From CAVZXS01 sp963779325 (GTDB taxonomy: Bacteria; Bacteroidota; Bacteroidia; Chitinophagales; Chitinophagaceae), in assembly GCA_963779325.1 (NCBI GenBank), contig CAVZXS010000026.1, positions 62,001 to 126,000 of the forward strand: a DNA stretch of 64,000 bases. Direction: 5' to 3'. The notes below the pieces were generated by a model that was given only the letters and a program-made list of their open reading frames with translations, had not been told where the DNA came from and ran no database searches. Shown here piece after piece: positions 8,763 to 16,357 of this stretch (positions are counted from its first letter, which is position 1; every line of letters begins with the position of its first letter). The translations under genes were made by a program, and so were the position numbers.

Positions 8763-9221
8763 TTATTTTACCGCTATAAAAATATCAATTTCCGCATTAT
8801 CGGGGTTCTGCGCTTTTTCGCCGTATATTTCAAAGTCGGCGGTATAAGCTCTTGGCAAATCTGTATTCCAAATTTTTACCCATTCCTGTATAATAATGCC
8901 GTCCGATAATTTACCTTTTACGGTAAAGGTGGTGTACTTGCCGCCGGCAAATGATTTGCCTGTAAGCCCTTCGGGTATATTATCTAAGCTACTAACCTTA
9001 CAACCCAAAAGCGTTGTATAAGGTTTTGTATAATCCGATTCATAATCGGTGTAGATACTATATATGGTATCGTCAATTTTATTTGGAATCAGGGAAATGA
9101 TATTTTCCGATAAAAACTTATTCCATAGCTGCGGAATATCAGCTGCCGCCTGATTGTTTTCGTTGGTAGTTCTTATGGCAATGCCGATAATGTAAAAAGG
9201 TTGTACTGCTGTTGTATTCAT
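8763..9221 (-). CDS. GyrI-like effector-binding domain protein
   Basis: A 152-residue single-domain protein resembling the small-molecule-binding domain of AraC-type activators and GyrI/SbmC proteins. The N-terminal FYIIGIAIRTTN strand, the IPQLWNKFL helix, SIYTDYESDYTKPYTTLLG, and the C-terminal TADFEIYG segment with the conserved acidic residue fit this fold. No DNA-binding domain is attached, so it may sequester a ligand or act on a partner. It is first in an operon with the DUF1801 gene. Confidence 0.85.
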   Translation of the reverse strand: MNTTAVQPFYIIGIAIRTTNENNQAAADIPQLWNKFLSENIISLIPNKIDDTIYSIYTDYESDYTKPYTTLLGCKVSSLDNIPEGLTGKSFAGGKYTTFTVKGKLSDGIIIQEWVKIWNTDLPRAYTADFEIYGEKAQNPDNAEIDIFIAVK

Positions 9222-9424
9222 AAAATTTATTTTACCAAGACGCTAAAATACTGATTAGTTTAATTTGCGGACAGCTAAGAACAAATACCCCGGTGTCATC
9301 AAAGGAATTACTCCCTTTTGTTCGCTTCGCGGCATCAGTTAACCGCCTCTTGCCAAACAATCGGCCCGGTTATCAAATTTTATATTTTCTTTTACATCAG
9401 TTTTTTATTTTTACCAATCTAAAA

Positions 9425-10810
9425 ATGCGTTTGCGCTTCAAACATATCATCCTTTCAGCGCTTTGTTGCTTTATTATAATATATAATGCAGCGGCGCAAA
9501 TTTCGTTTACCACCATTGTCCCTCAGCAACCCGTCGTGCAGGGTGAATCTTTCAGGGTTCAATATGTAATAGAAAACGCCGAAAATATCAGCGGCTTTGT
9601 ACCGCCCGTTTTCAAAAACTTTACTTACATCACCGGCCCCGATATTTATTCCGGCAACGCTTCTTCCAAAACAAGACCTTTAAAAAATTATGCGGTCACC
9701 GTATCCGCCCGATCTACCGGAAAATTTATAATACCCGGCGCTACCGCTGTAATAGACGGCCTGCAAATAACATCTAACAATGCGTCGGTAACGGTTATTT
9801 CAAAAACAGAGGCGCTGCAATTATTAAAACGCAACAGTGAATATGCGGGCTATGACGGTTATCATTTAAAACCAGGCGAGGACCCGTACGAAAAAATAAA
9901 GAAAAATCTTTTTTTAAAAGTATTAGTCGACAGAACAACCTGTTTTATAGGGCAACCCATTGTGGCCACTTTCAAATTATATTCAAGATTGGAATCTAAT
10001 TCCGAATTGATTAAAAACCCGGGCTTTTACGGGTTTGGTGTATACGATATGATTAATTTGGAAGACAATGATAAAAGCAATGAAACCATTAACGGTAATA
10101 ATTTTGATGTACATACCCTGCGCAAAGTGCAGCTCTATCCTTTGCAGTCGGGTATGTTTACCATAGATGCCATGGAGCTTGCCAATAAAATTAAATTCTC
10201 CCGTACGGTAGTAAATAAAAAAACAGAGCAGCAGGTAGCCGAAGATATGCTTGGTAATAATGCCGGCGAAAATGATGAAAATGATCCCGGTGCAGAAGTA
10301 TTTGAAACCAACCTGCGTACCGAACCGGTGGCTATAAAAGTAAAACCGCTGCCGGAAGCCGACCGTGATACATTTAACGGAGCCGTAGGAAACTTTGATA
10401 TTACCGCCGCAATTGAAAAAGATACTTTGGCAAAAAATGAAGAAGGCTTTTTAATAGTTACCGTGAGCGGCAAAGGCAATTTTACACAATTAGCCGCGCC
10501 GGCAGTACAATGGCCCGCGGGTATGGAAGGTTTTGATCCGGTAGTGCTGGATACTGTTGATAAAATGCGGGTGCCGCTGGCGGGTAAAAGAATTTTCAAG
10601 TACGGTTTTACCTGCCCGCAACCCGGTAATTATAATATACCGGCAATAGTATTTACTTTTTTTAATACCGATAACGGCAAGTACAACAGTGTAAAAACAA
10701 AACCAGTCTCCGCTATCGTAACCAATCAGCAACCGCCTGCAAAAAAAATAACTGTTGCTGAAGAGAAACTAAGCCTGTTAAAAAAACTACTGCACAATAT
10801 TGGGTTTTAG
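9425..10810 (+). CDS. batD: BatD family protein, N-terminal part
   Basis: 461 residues including a signal peptide (MRLRFKHIILSALCC...AAAQ), then the BatD beta-sandwich series: ISFTTIVPQQPVVQGESFRV, KNFTYITGPDIYSGNASSKT, and an LVDRTTCFIGQPIVATFKLY segment. The ATG at 9425 is chosen because it directly precedes the signal peptide; an earlier in-frame ATG at 9293 would add 44 unlikely residues. BatD is usually about 590-600 residues with a C-terminal membrane helix. Here the frame stops at 10810 just where the helix should begin, and the missing part continues in another frame to 11232. BatD works with BatA/B/C in oxygen tolerance and envelope functions; no batABC genes are present, so this is an orphan. 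Confidence 0.85.
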   Translation: MRLRFKHIILSALCCFIIIYNAAAQISFTTIVPQQPVVQGESFRVQYVIENAENISGFVPPVFKNFTYITGPDIYSGNASSKTRPLKNYAVTVSARSTGKFIIPGATAVIDGLQITSNNASVTVISKTEALQLLKRNSEYAGYDGYHLKPGEDPYEKIKKNLFLKVLVDRTTCFIGQPIVATFKLYSRLESNSELIKNPGFYGFGVYDMINLEDNDKSNETINGNNFDVHTLRKVQLYPLQSGMFTIDAMELANKIKFSRTVVNKKTEQQVAEDMLGNNAGENDENDPGAEVFETNLRTEPVAIKVKPLPEADRDTFNGAVGNFDITAAIEKDTLAKNEEGFLIVTVSGKGNFTQLAAPAVQWPAGMEGFDPVVLDTVDKMRVPLAGKRIFKYGFTCPQPGNYNIPAIVFTFFNTDNGKYNSVKTKPVSAIVTNQQPPAKKITVAEEKLSLLKKLLHNIGF

Positions 10811-11232
10811 GCGCGGCTTTATTGTTTTTTTACTGAGCGGCGCTTTATTATTTTTATTTTAAAAACAATAGAAATAAAAACAGGCGGGCTGCGGCCATTG
10901 CAGAAGAAAAAGAATCGGCTGTTTCCGTAGCCGAAATTTTACAACCCGCTTATGTTATGCTGCCCGCGGAAAATAAAATGTTTTACTCCTCGCTGCATCA
11001 ATGTATATGGAATTATTTGCAACTGCAATTTAACCTGAGCGGCAGCGAGATGAATAAAGAACGGCTGATACATCTTTTAAAAGAAAACAAAGTGGCTGTT
11101 GGTGTAATCGACGATTTATCTTCCGTTTTGTATGAATGTGAAAAAGGGATTTACACCAATGCTGACGCTGCTGTTAATAAACGAGAGTTGCTTGAAAGTT
11201 CAAGAAAAGTACTGAATGAAATTACCGGCTGA
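10811..11232 (+). pseudogene. batD: BatD C-terminal part, frameshifted from 10810
   Basis: Frame 1 continues BatD: LGAALLFFY, then an in-frame TGA at 10834-10836, then a run of Lys/Arg (KNNRNKNRR), EEKESAVSVAEILQPAYVML and a helical cytoplasmic tail ending KVLNEITG. Joined to the upstream part the total is about 602 residues, the normal BatD length. The break requires one shift at the T-run 10805-10808 and either a nonsense codon or compensating shifts at the T7 run near 10825. Sequencing error in homopolymers or true decay both fit. Confidence 0.7.
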
Positions 11233-11240
11233 TTTTGCTT

Positions 11241-11948
11241 TTACTCAGCATACTTATACCCCACACCGCGTACAGAGTGAAAGTATTTGGGATTGCGGCT
11301 GTCTTCTTCAAAATATTTGCGGAAGTTGAGAATAAAATTATCGATGGTTCGGGTGGTAGGATACACATTATAGCCCCAAACGGATTGTAATATTTTTTCG
11401 CGGGGCACTACTTCATTTTTATTTTCCAAAAGCAACTTAAGCAGCATGCTTTCTTTTTTACTCAACTGAATTTTTTCACCGGCGCTGTTCACTGCTTCCT
11501 GTGCTTTAAAATCAATTGTATTGCTGCCGAAACTATACGTATCACCAACTGAAGATTTATCCTGCAGTTTTTTATTTTTATTAATCAGCTTCTGCACTCG
11601 CAGCAGCAACTCTTCCAGGTTAAAGGGCTTGGTTAAATAATCATCGGCGCCTTTTTTTAAACCAAGCACCCTGTCGGCGCTGCTGTTTTTGGCGCTTAAA
11701 ATAAGAATGGGCACTTCGGTATTATTCAATCGTATTGTTTCCGTCACGGCAATGCCGTCCATCTCGGGCAGCATTACATCCAGGATAATTAAATCAAAAT
11801 ATTCATTTTGTACAGCTTTTAATGCAGCAGCGCCGTCATAAGCCGAAGTAACTTCATAGTCTTCCAGCTCAAGGTTCAGCTTCAGCGCTTCATGCAGGTT
11901 CTCTTCATCCTCTACCAATAAAATGGTTGTCTTTCTTTTTGCTGTCAT
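11241..11948 (-). CDS. OmpR-family response regulator
   Basis: A 235-residue regulator. Residues 1-125 are a receiver domain: EDEE acidic pocket, phospho-acceptor Asp in LIILDVMLPEMDG, and Lys in DYLTKPF. Residues 135-235 form a winged-helix Trans_reg_C domain with QLSKKESMLLKLLLEN and the YKYAE end. It most resembles RprY-type regulators of Bacteroidota. It follows its kinase by 6 bases; gldH, kinase and regulator run in the same direction and may be one transcript. Target genes cannot be told from here. Confidence 0.94.
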   Translation of the reverse strand: MTAKRKTTILLVEDEENLHEALKLNLELEDYEVTSAYDGAAALKAVQNEYFDLIILDVMLPEMDGIAVTETIRLNNTEVPILILSAKNSSADRVLGLKKGADDYLTKPFNLEELLLRVQKLINKNKKLQDKSSVGDTYSFGSNTIDFKAQEAVNSAGEKIQLSKKESMLLKLLLENKNEVVPREKILQSVWGYNVYPTTRTIDNFILNFRKYFEEDSRNPKYFHSVRGVGYKYAE

Positions 11949-11954
11949 TTTATA

Positions 11955-12947
11955 CTACGTATGAAATAATACTGTAAAAATACTGCCCGAAGGTACATTG
12001 TTTGTCACCTGAATGTCGGCATTATGATCTTTAGCAATTTTCTTACACAAATATAAGCCAAGTCCCGTGCCCTGCGTTTTACGGGTAGCTTCATTGCCCG
12101 TTCGGTAAAATTTATCAAATATTTTTTTCTTCTCCGTATCCGCTACACCAGGGCCTTCATCTTTTATACTCATTAAAACATCTTTATTCTGCATTTTTAA
12201 TACACCGGTTATCGGTTTCTCCTTTGCCGAATATTTTACGGCATTCTCCAATAAATTATTGATAAGCATTTGCAGCAACAGCGCATCGCCTTTAATAGCG
12301 ATATCGTTTTCTATTTGTTCGGTAAAAATTCTTTCGGGGAAACGATTCCTGTATTCACGCATACAATCTTTCAGCAAATCGCCCGGGTCCAATTCCTCTT
12401 TACTGAAAGCACCGGCATCGGCTCCTTCTAATTGCGATGCGATAAGAATATTATTGGTAAGTGTATTGAGACGACCGGTTTCCTGCAAAGTCATCTTAAT
12501 AATTTTCTGTTGTTTCTCAGGATCTAAATTATGTTTTTGCAGTGTTTCTAAATTCAGCCTGGCTACCGATATCGGTGTTTTCAATTCGTGGGTTATCGCC
12601 ATCATAAAGTTTTGCTGTTGTTGTTGCAGTTTCAACTGGTGCTTAACCGAACGGTACACAAAGGCGGCGCCTATAAGTATTAAAACAAGAAAGGTCAGTC
12701 CTTCGGCCAGGTGCTTGGCGGTGTCGCGTTTTTCTTTAGAGGTAATTTTTTTTAGCTCCGTTGTAAACAGCGCCGCATTGTTTACACTGTCTACCGTCGA
12801 TCGTAACCGCTCCGTCTTCATTTCGGACATACGGTGATTTTGTTTCTCGAGCGATACAAACCACCATACCAGCGCCGCAATGATGTATAAAAGCAGTACC
12901 CAGTAAACCCATGTAGCCAGTCGTATTTTTTTTCCGGAAGTATTCAT
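11955..12947 (-). CDS. Sensor histidine kinase (RprX-like)
   Basis: A 330-residue inner-membrane kinase. Two membrane helices (about 10-27 and 81-98) flank a short periplasmic loop of about 50 residues. HisKA follows with the phospho-acceptor His in MMAITHELKTPISVARLN, then an HATPase_c domain with LINNLLENAVKYS (N box), DEGPGVAD (G1) and GTGLGLYLCKKIA (G2). The small sensor loop suggests membrane or envelope sensing. Partner of the OmpR-type regulator at 11241. It lies 21 bases after gldH. Confidence 0.94.
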   Translation of the reverse strand: MNTSGKKIRLATWVYWVLLLYIIAALVWWFVSLEKQNHRMSEMKTERLRSTVDSVNNAALFTTELKKITSKEKRDTAKHLAEGLTFLVLILIGAAFVYRSVKHQLKLQQQQQNFMMAITHELKTPISVARLNLETLQKHNLDPEKQQKIIKMTLQETGRLNTLTNNILIASQLEGADAGAFSKEELDPGDLLKDCMREYRNRFPERIFTEQIENDIAIKGDALLLQMLINNLLENAVKYSAKEKPITGVLKMQNKDVLMSIKDEGPGVADTEKKKIFDKFYRTGNEATRKTQGTGLGLYLCKKIAKDHNADIQVTNNVPSGSIFTVLFHT

Positions 12948-12968
12948 ACAAAAAAGCAGCGGAGGCTG

Positions 12969-13514
12969 TTATTGTTTTTTCTCAACCCGCAGACCCACGT
13001 TCATTACATTCATTAAAGGATCTTCACGCATTATATGTTGCAATGTAAAAGTATAATTGCCGGACTTAGTAAACCGGGCGGCATCATTGCCCGTCAGTTT
13101 TTTGGTAATATCAATCCGATGCTCGTAGATATCGTCCATCGCCGCCGCATTCAACTGAAATCCTTTTTCGTTATCGGCCAGTCTTTCTTCAAATCGCTGT
13201 GTTTTTACTGAATCGCCGGGCGACTGATAGGAAAGATTGAAAAAGAGATTATTGTAATTGTATTTTTCATTGTGCCGAAAAACCAAGAAGATGCTGTAAA
13301 GCGCATTGGTATCTTTTATGGTAAAAGTAAAAGAGGGTTTAAACTTACTATCCCACTTAAGACCGGGAGTGATTACAGTCTTTTCGTACAGGTCGATGGA
13401 AGTACATGAGGAGAAAGTAAAAAGTAAAAAGTAAAAAAGTAAAAATGATAAGTAGGTAAGCCGCTTCAGGGTGTGTTGCGGAGATGCAGCTTGTCGGTTA
13501 AAAATACTTTTCAA
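12969..13514 (-). CDS. gldH: Gliding motility lipoprotein GldH
   Basis: A 181-residue lipoprotein. The signal peptide core SFLLFYFLLFTFSSCTS ends in a lipobox Cys, and the mature part matches GldH: SIDLYEKTVITPGLKW, YSIFLVFRHNEKYNYNNLF and FTLQHIMREDPLMNVMNVG. GldH is needed for gliding in Flavobacterium johnsoniae and is found across Bacteroidota, including non-gliders. The hydrophobic core of the signal peptide is written by a heptamer repeat array (AGTAAAA units on the plus strand, 13416-13437), which is unusual. The first ATG (13514) is used; it gives about 20 charged residues before the core, which is long. Confidence 0.88.
   Translation of the reverse strand: MKSIFNRQAASPQHTLKRLTYLSFLLFYFLLFTFSSCTSIDLYEKTVITPGLKWDSKFKPSFTFTIKDTNALYSIFLVFRHNEKYNYNNLFFNLSYQSPGDSVKTQRFEERLADNEKGFQLNAAAMDDIYEHRIDITKKLTGNDAARFTKSGNYTFTLQHIMREDPLMNVMNVGLRVEKKQ
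13416..13445. repeat. Heptamer array, AGTAAAA units
   Basis: Units AGTAAAA at 13416 and 13423, then two 8-nt variants AGTAAAAA. It lies inside gldH and encodes the Phe/Leu/Tyr-rich core of its signal peptide on the minus strand. Confidence 0.75.
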
Positions 13515-13531
13515 AATAAATAGATTTTTGC

Positions 13532-13657
13532 GTGCATTCTAAATTGTCGCATGCTTCATTTTGCGGAAGCCCCCATCCCCTAAAGGGGAGCTACAGTTTT
13601 AAAGTTTGATATTCCCTTTCAGGGGATAGGGGCGAAAGCGATAATTTTGAATGCACC
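13532..13657. repeat. MITE-like palindromic element, copy 1
   Basis: 126 bp with inverted ends (GTGCATT at 13532, AATGCAC near 13657). Inside are two GC-rich hairpins, one built on CCCCTAAAGGGG and one on CCCTTTCAGGGG, joined by a conserved spacer CAGTTTTAAAGTTTGATATT. It is homologous, in reverse orientation, to 50522-50662 and 26295-26408. It lies between gldH and yicC and has no reading frame. Confidence 0.75.
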
Positions 13658-13701
13658 TTTTTACAAAACTAAGGCAGCCGTTACAAACTGTAAGCGGTTT
13701 A

Positions 13702-14577
13702 TTATAAAACATTCAGCACCTGTTCCTTCGCTTTTTCCAGTTCATCTTTCATCTGCACCACGCATTTCTGTATGGTAGCGTCGTAAGCTTTGGAGCCGGT
13801 TGTATTTATCTCCCGGCCAATTTCCTGCAGCACAAAGGAAAGTTTCTTTCCTTTAGATTCTTCCTGTTCGTTCAGCAGCGTTTTAAAATAATCGCAATGG
13901 TTGTTAAGCCTCACCTGTTCTTCGGTTATGTCTATTTTTTCTATATAATAAATAAGCTCCTGCTCCAGGCGGTTGCCGTCATAATTCTCTTTGCCTACAT
14001 TATCCTCCAGCAGTTTAGTAATACCGTCTCTTATTTTTTGCTTACGCTGCGGCTCCAGTTTGGTTACCTCGGTCTGCAGGGTGGCTATATTGTCTATCCG
14101 CTTGCGCAGGTCTTCTTCCAGCGACTTACCCTCTTCCACGCGGTGCTTATTGATGTTCGCAATAGCCGTCAACAGTATTTTCTCAAATTGCTTCCACTCT
14201 TCATCGGTGAGTGTATCGCCGGTGGGGGTTATTACCTCGGGCAGCTTTACCAATGTGCTTAATATATGCGATGTATCAAGACCCAGCTCAGCAGCCAGCT
14301 CGGCCAGCGGTTTATAGTAAGCCTTCGCCAACACGGTATTAATGGTCACCGGTTTTGCACTGCCGGTTTCTTTCAGGTTAATATTACAATCTACGCTGCC
14401 TCTTATCAGTTTTTCAGAAAGTATACGGCGTATATCAAATTCAAAAGGCCTTAAAAACGAAGGCATCTTCAGTTGCAATTCAAATTGTTTTCCGTTCAAC
14501 GATTTTATATCTACTAAAAAAGTTTTGTCTCCCGCACTTTGTTCTGATCTTCCAAAACCGGTCATTGATTTAAGCAT
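13702..14577 (-). CDS. yicC: YicC family protein
   Basis: A 291-residue cytosolic protein starting MLKSMTGFGRSE, the signature of the family. Residues 1-155 are YicC_N, and the end (about 205-291) is the DUF1732 domain with EQELIYYIEKIDITEEQVRL and GKKLSFVLQEIGREINT. YicC proteins are RNA-degradation related; the E. coli protein is reported as an endoribonuclease or adaptor that lowers a small RNA. It is a single gene. Its start lies downstream of the minus-strand terminator at 14737-14768, so its promoter is in 14578-14736. Confidence 0.92.
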   Translation of the reverse strand: MLKSMTGFGRSEQSAGDKTFLVDIKSLNGKQFELQLKMPSFLRPFEFDIRRILSEKLIRGSVDCNINLKETGSAKPVTINTVLAKAYYKPLAELAAELGLDTSHILSTLVKLPEVITPTGDTLTDEEWKQFEKILLTAIANINKHRVEEGKSLEEDLRKRIDNIATLQTEVTKLEPQRKQKIRDGITKLLEDNVGKENYDGNRLEQELIYYIEKIDITEEQVRLNNHCDYFKTLLNEQEESKGKKLSFVLQEIGREINTTGSKAYDATIQKCVVQMKDELEKAKEQVLNVL

Positions 14578-14736
14578 GAAAATATTTTTTTGAATGAACC
14601 GTAAAGGTATTGGAAAATAAGTTGATTTGGCTGATCGTGTTAGTTGAGCTGAACAGGAAGTATGAAAAGTATAAAAAGTAAATAAAGTTAATTGAGTATG
14701 CCGTCTCTTTTTTCAACGTGCCCGGTGTGTAAGAGC

Positions 14737-14768
14737 AAAAAAAATCCTCTCGAAAAAAACGAGAGGAT
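14737..14768 (-). terminator. Rho-independent terminator, minus strand, no known gene upstream
   Basis: Stem ATCCTCTCG / CGAGAGGAT (14744-14752 with 14760-14768) with a 7-nt loop. On the minus strand eight U follow (14737-14744). It sits upstream of yicC, so it must end a transcript made from the 14.77-15.2 kb gap. Confidence 0.65.
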
Positions 14769-14862
14769 CATATCTGGATGGGTTAGTAAGTACCGGGAAA
14801 TAAATTTCCCTCCACAATATTAAAAAGAAATTCTCCTAACTAAAAAAAATTTTCAATTTATT

Positions 14863-14893
14863 TTATTCACATTTTTTTATTTATTGTGGATAA
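14863..14893. other. Two DnaA-box-like sequences in an AT-rich gap
   Basis: TTATTCACA (14863-14871, plus) and TTATCCACA (14885-14893, minus) face each other 13 bp apart. The second matches the E. coli DnaA box consensus exactly. The surroundings are strongly AT-rich. The 14578-15213 gap otherwise holds hairpins and no gene. An origin role is a guess. Confidence 0.3.
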
Positions 14894-14980
14894 GGATGCC
14901 CGGTTACAGTTGTTGAAAAAGCGATTGCAAACAATTGTTATCATGCTGATTTAAAATTTATACTAAAAAAAGAAAAGAGA

Positions 14981-15023
14981 TGATGCGCTGTAACATAGTA
15001 TTCATCAATGTTACAGCGCATCA
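14981..15023. other. Long perfect hairpin in the yicC-lpxD gap
   Basis: Arms TGATGCGCTGTAACAT (14981-14996) and its complement (15008-15023), 16 bp perfect with an 11-nt loop. On the minus strand a U-rich stretch follows, so it may be a terminator or an RNA stem. No plus-strand U-run follows. Confidence 0.55.
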
Positions 15024-15208
15024 CTATAAAAAAATAAAATAGAAAGCGTACAGAACGTTTACCGTTTTATTGATATATAACACAGGCTATTCAAGGAGAA
15101 AACTGCTTCATTCGGGTCAAAAAATATTTTTAAAAAATTTTGCTTCAATTGACTAAAAAAGCCTGAAAACACATGTAATTACCATAATTGTACTTGCCGG
15201 CGGCTTAT

Positions 15209-15216
15209 TACCTTTG
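15209..15216 (+). promoter_or_regulatory. -7 box of the lpxD-like gene
   Basis: TACCTTTG matches TAnnTTTG; TTG at 15188-15190 lies 18 bp upstream as a -33 candidate. Transcription would begin near 15222, which excludes the in-frame TTG at 15214 and supports the ATG at 15232. Confidence 0.5.
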
Positions 15217-15231
15217 CCCAAAACAGATACT

Positions 15232-16182
15232 ATGCATTTTGAAAAACCTGTCGCCGTAAGTTGGATAGCCGATTTTATCGGCGCCGAATTAATTGATAAC
15301 AGTAACGGCCATGTTACCGGTATTAATGAAATACATAAAGTGGAACCGGGAGATTTGGTGTTTGTAGATCATCCGAAGTATTATGCTAAATGCATTAACT
15401 CGGCCGCTACATTTATTATTATTAATAAAAAAACAGATTGCCCGGCGGGCAAAGCATTATTGGTAGTGGAAGAACCTTTTGAAGCTTACCAAAAAATAGC
15501 GGCGCATTTTCGTCCGCTTGTTCCGTCTGTAAAAATGATCAGTGATACTTCATCCGCAGGAGAAGGAACTGTTATTATGCCCAATACATTTATCGGCAAT
15601 CATGTCAGCATCGGCAGCAATTGCCTTATTCATCCCAATGTTACCATATTAGACCATTGTATTATCGGTAATAATGTAACTATACAGGCTGGTACCGTTA
15701 TCGGCAGCGATGCTTTTTATTATAATAAAAAAATAAACCGAACCGTACATTATAAAAAGATGATCAGTTGCGGCCGTGTAATTATAGAAGATGATGCAGA
15801 GCTGGGTGCCGGCTGTACCATTGACCGCGGTGTAACGCATGATACAAGAATTGGCCGCGGTACCAAGCTGGATAATATGGTACACATTGGTCATGATACC
15901 GTAATCGGTGCCAATTGTTTATTAGCCGCCCAAGTAGGCATTGCCGGTTGTACCACTATTGGTAATGGAGTTTCTATTTGGGGACAGGTAGGTATTAATA
16001 AAACATTGACAATTGGTGATAATGCCAATATTATGGCGCAAAGCGGCGTAAACGAAGATATAAAGTCCGGTGCGGCTTACTTTGGCAGTCCTGCTGCAGA
16101 TGCAAGAGAAAAAATGAAGGAATTAGTTTGGATAAAAAGAATACCGGCACTGTGGGAGAAGGTTATGGGAGGAGGCAAATAG
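15232..16182 (+). CDS. UDP-3-O-acylglucosamine N-acyltransferase-like (LpxD family)
   Basis: A 316-residue left-handed beta-helix acyltransferase. N-terminal part about 1-90 matches the LpxD uridine-binding domain (HKVEPGDLVFVDHPKYYAK). Then hexapeptide repeats run from about 100 to 275 (VIMPNTFIGNHVSIGSNC, TVIGSDAFYYNKK, GCTIDRGVTHDTRIG). The catalytic His-type segment is in DNMVHIGHDTVIG. It ends shorter than standard LpxD (about 340). LpxD adds the N-linked acyl chain in lipid A synthesis. No lpxA/lpxC neighbours are present, so this may be a second LpxD-like copy common in Bacteroidota. The ATG at 15232 is chosen because of the -7 box just upstream. Confidence 0.82.
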   Translation: MHFEKPVAVSWIADFIGAELIDNSNGHVTGINEIHKVEPGDLVFVDHPKYYAKCINSAATFIIINKKTDCPAGKALLVVEEPFEAYQKIAAHFRPLVPSVKMISDTSSAGEGTVIMPNTFIGNHVSIGSNCLIHPNVTILDHCIIGNNVTIQAGTVIGSDAFYYNKKINRTVHYKKMISCGRVIIEDDAELGAGCTIDRGVTHDTRIGRGTKLDNMVHIGHDTVIGANCLLAAQVGIAGCTTIGNGVSIWGQVGINKTLTIGDNANIMAQSGVNEDIKSGAAYFGSPAADAREKMKELVWIKRIPALWEKVMGGGK

Positions 16183-16303
16183 TAAGTTATAGGTTTTTAT
16201 TTTCTTTGACAGAAAATCCGAAGTCAGAAGTCGGATGTCAGAATGCCTTCTATAATTTGAAAATACATTTGAGACATTGTAACTTGTTCACTCGAATTTC
16301 GTT

Positions 16304-16352
16304 TACCTTTTACCTTTTACCTTTTACCTTTTGCCTTTTGCCTTTTGCCTTT
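16304..16352. repeat. Heptamer array, TACCTTT/TGCCTTT
   Basis: Seven uninterrupted 7-bp units: four TACCTTT then three TGCCTTT. It sits between the lpxD-like gene and the stop of the convergent gene at 16358. Confidence 0.9.
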
Positions 16353-16357
16353 ACGTT

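Noticed and set aside
10800..10840. Programmed frameshift in BatD
   Set aside because: A second obstacle (TGA at 10834) remains after one shift, so a single programmed event would not restore the protein.
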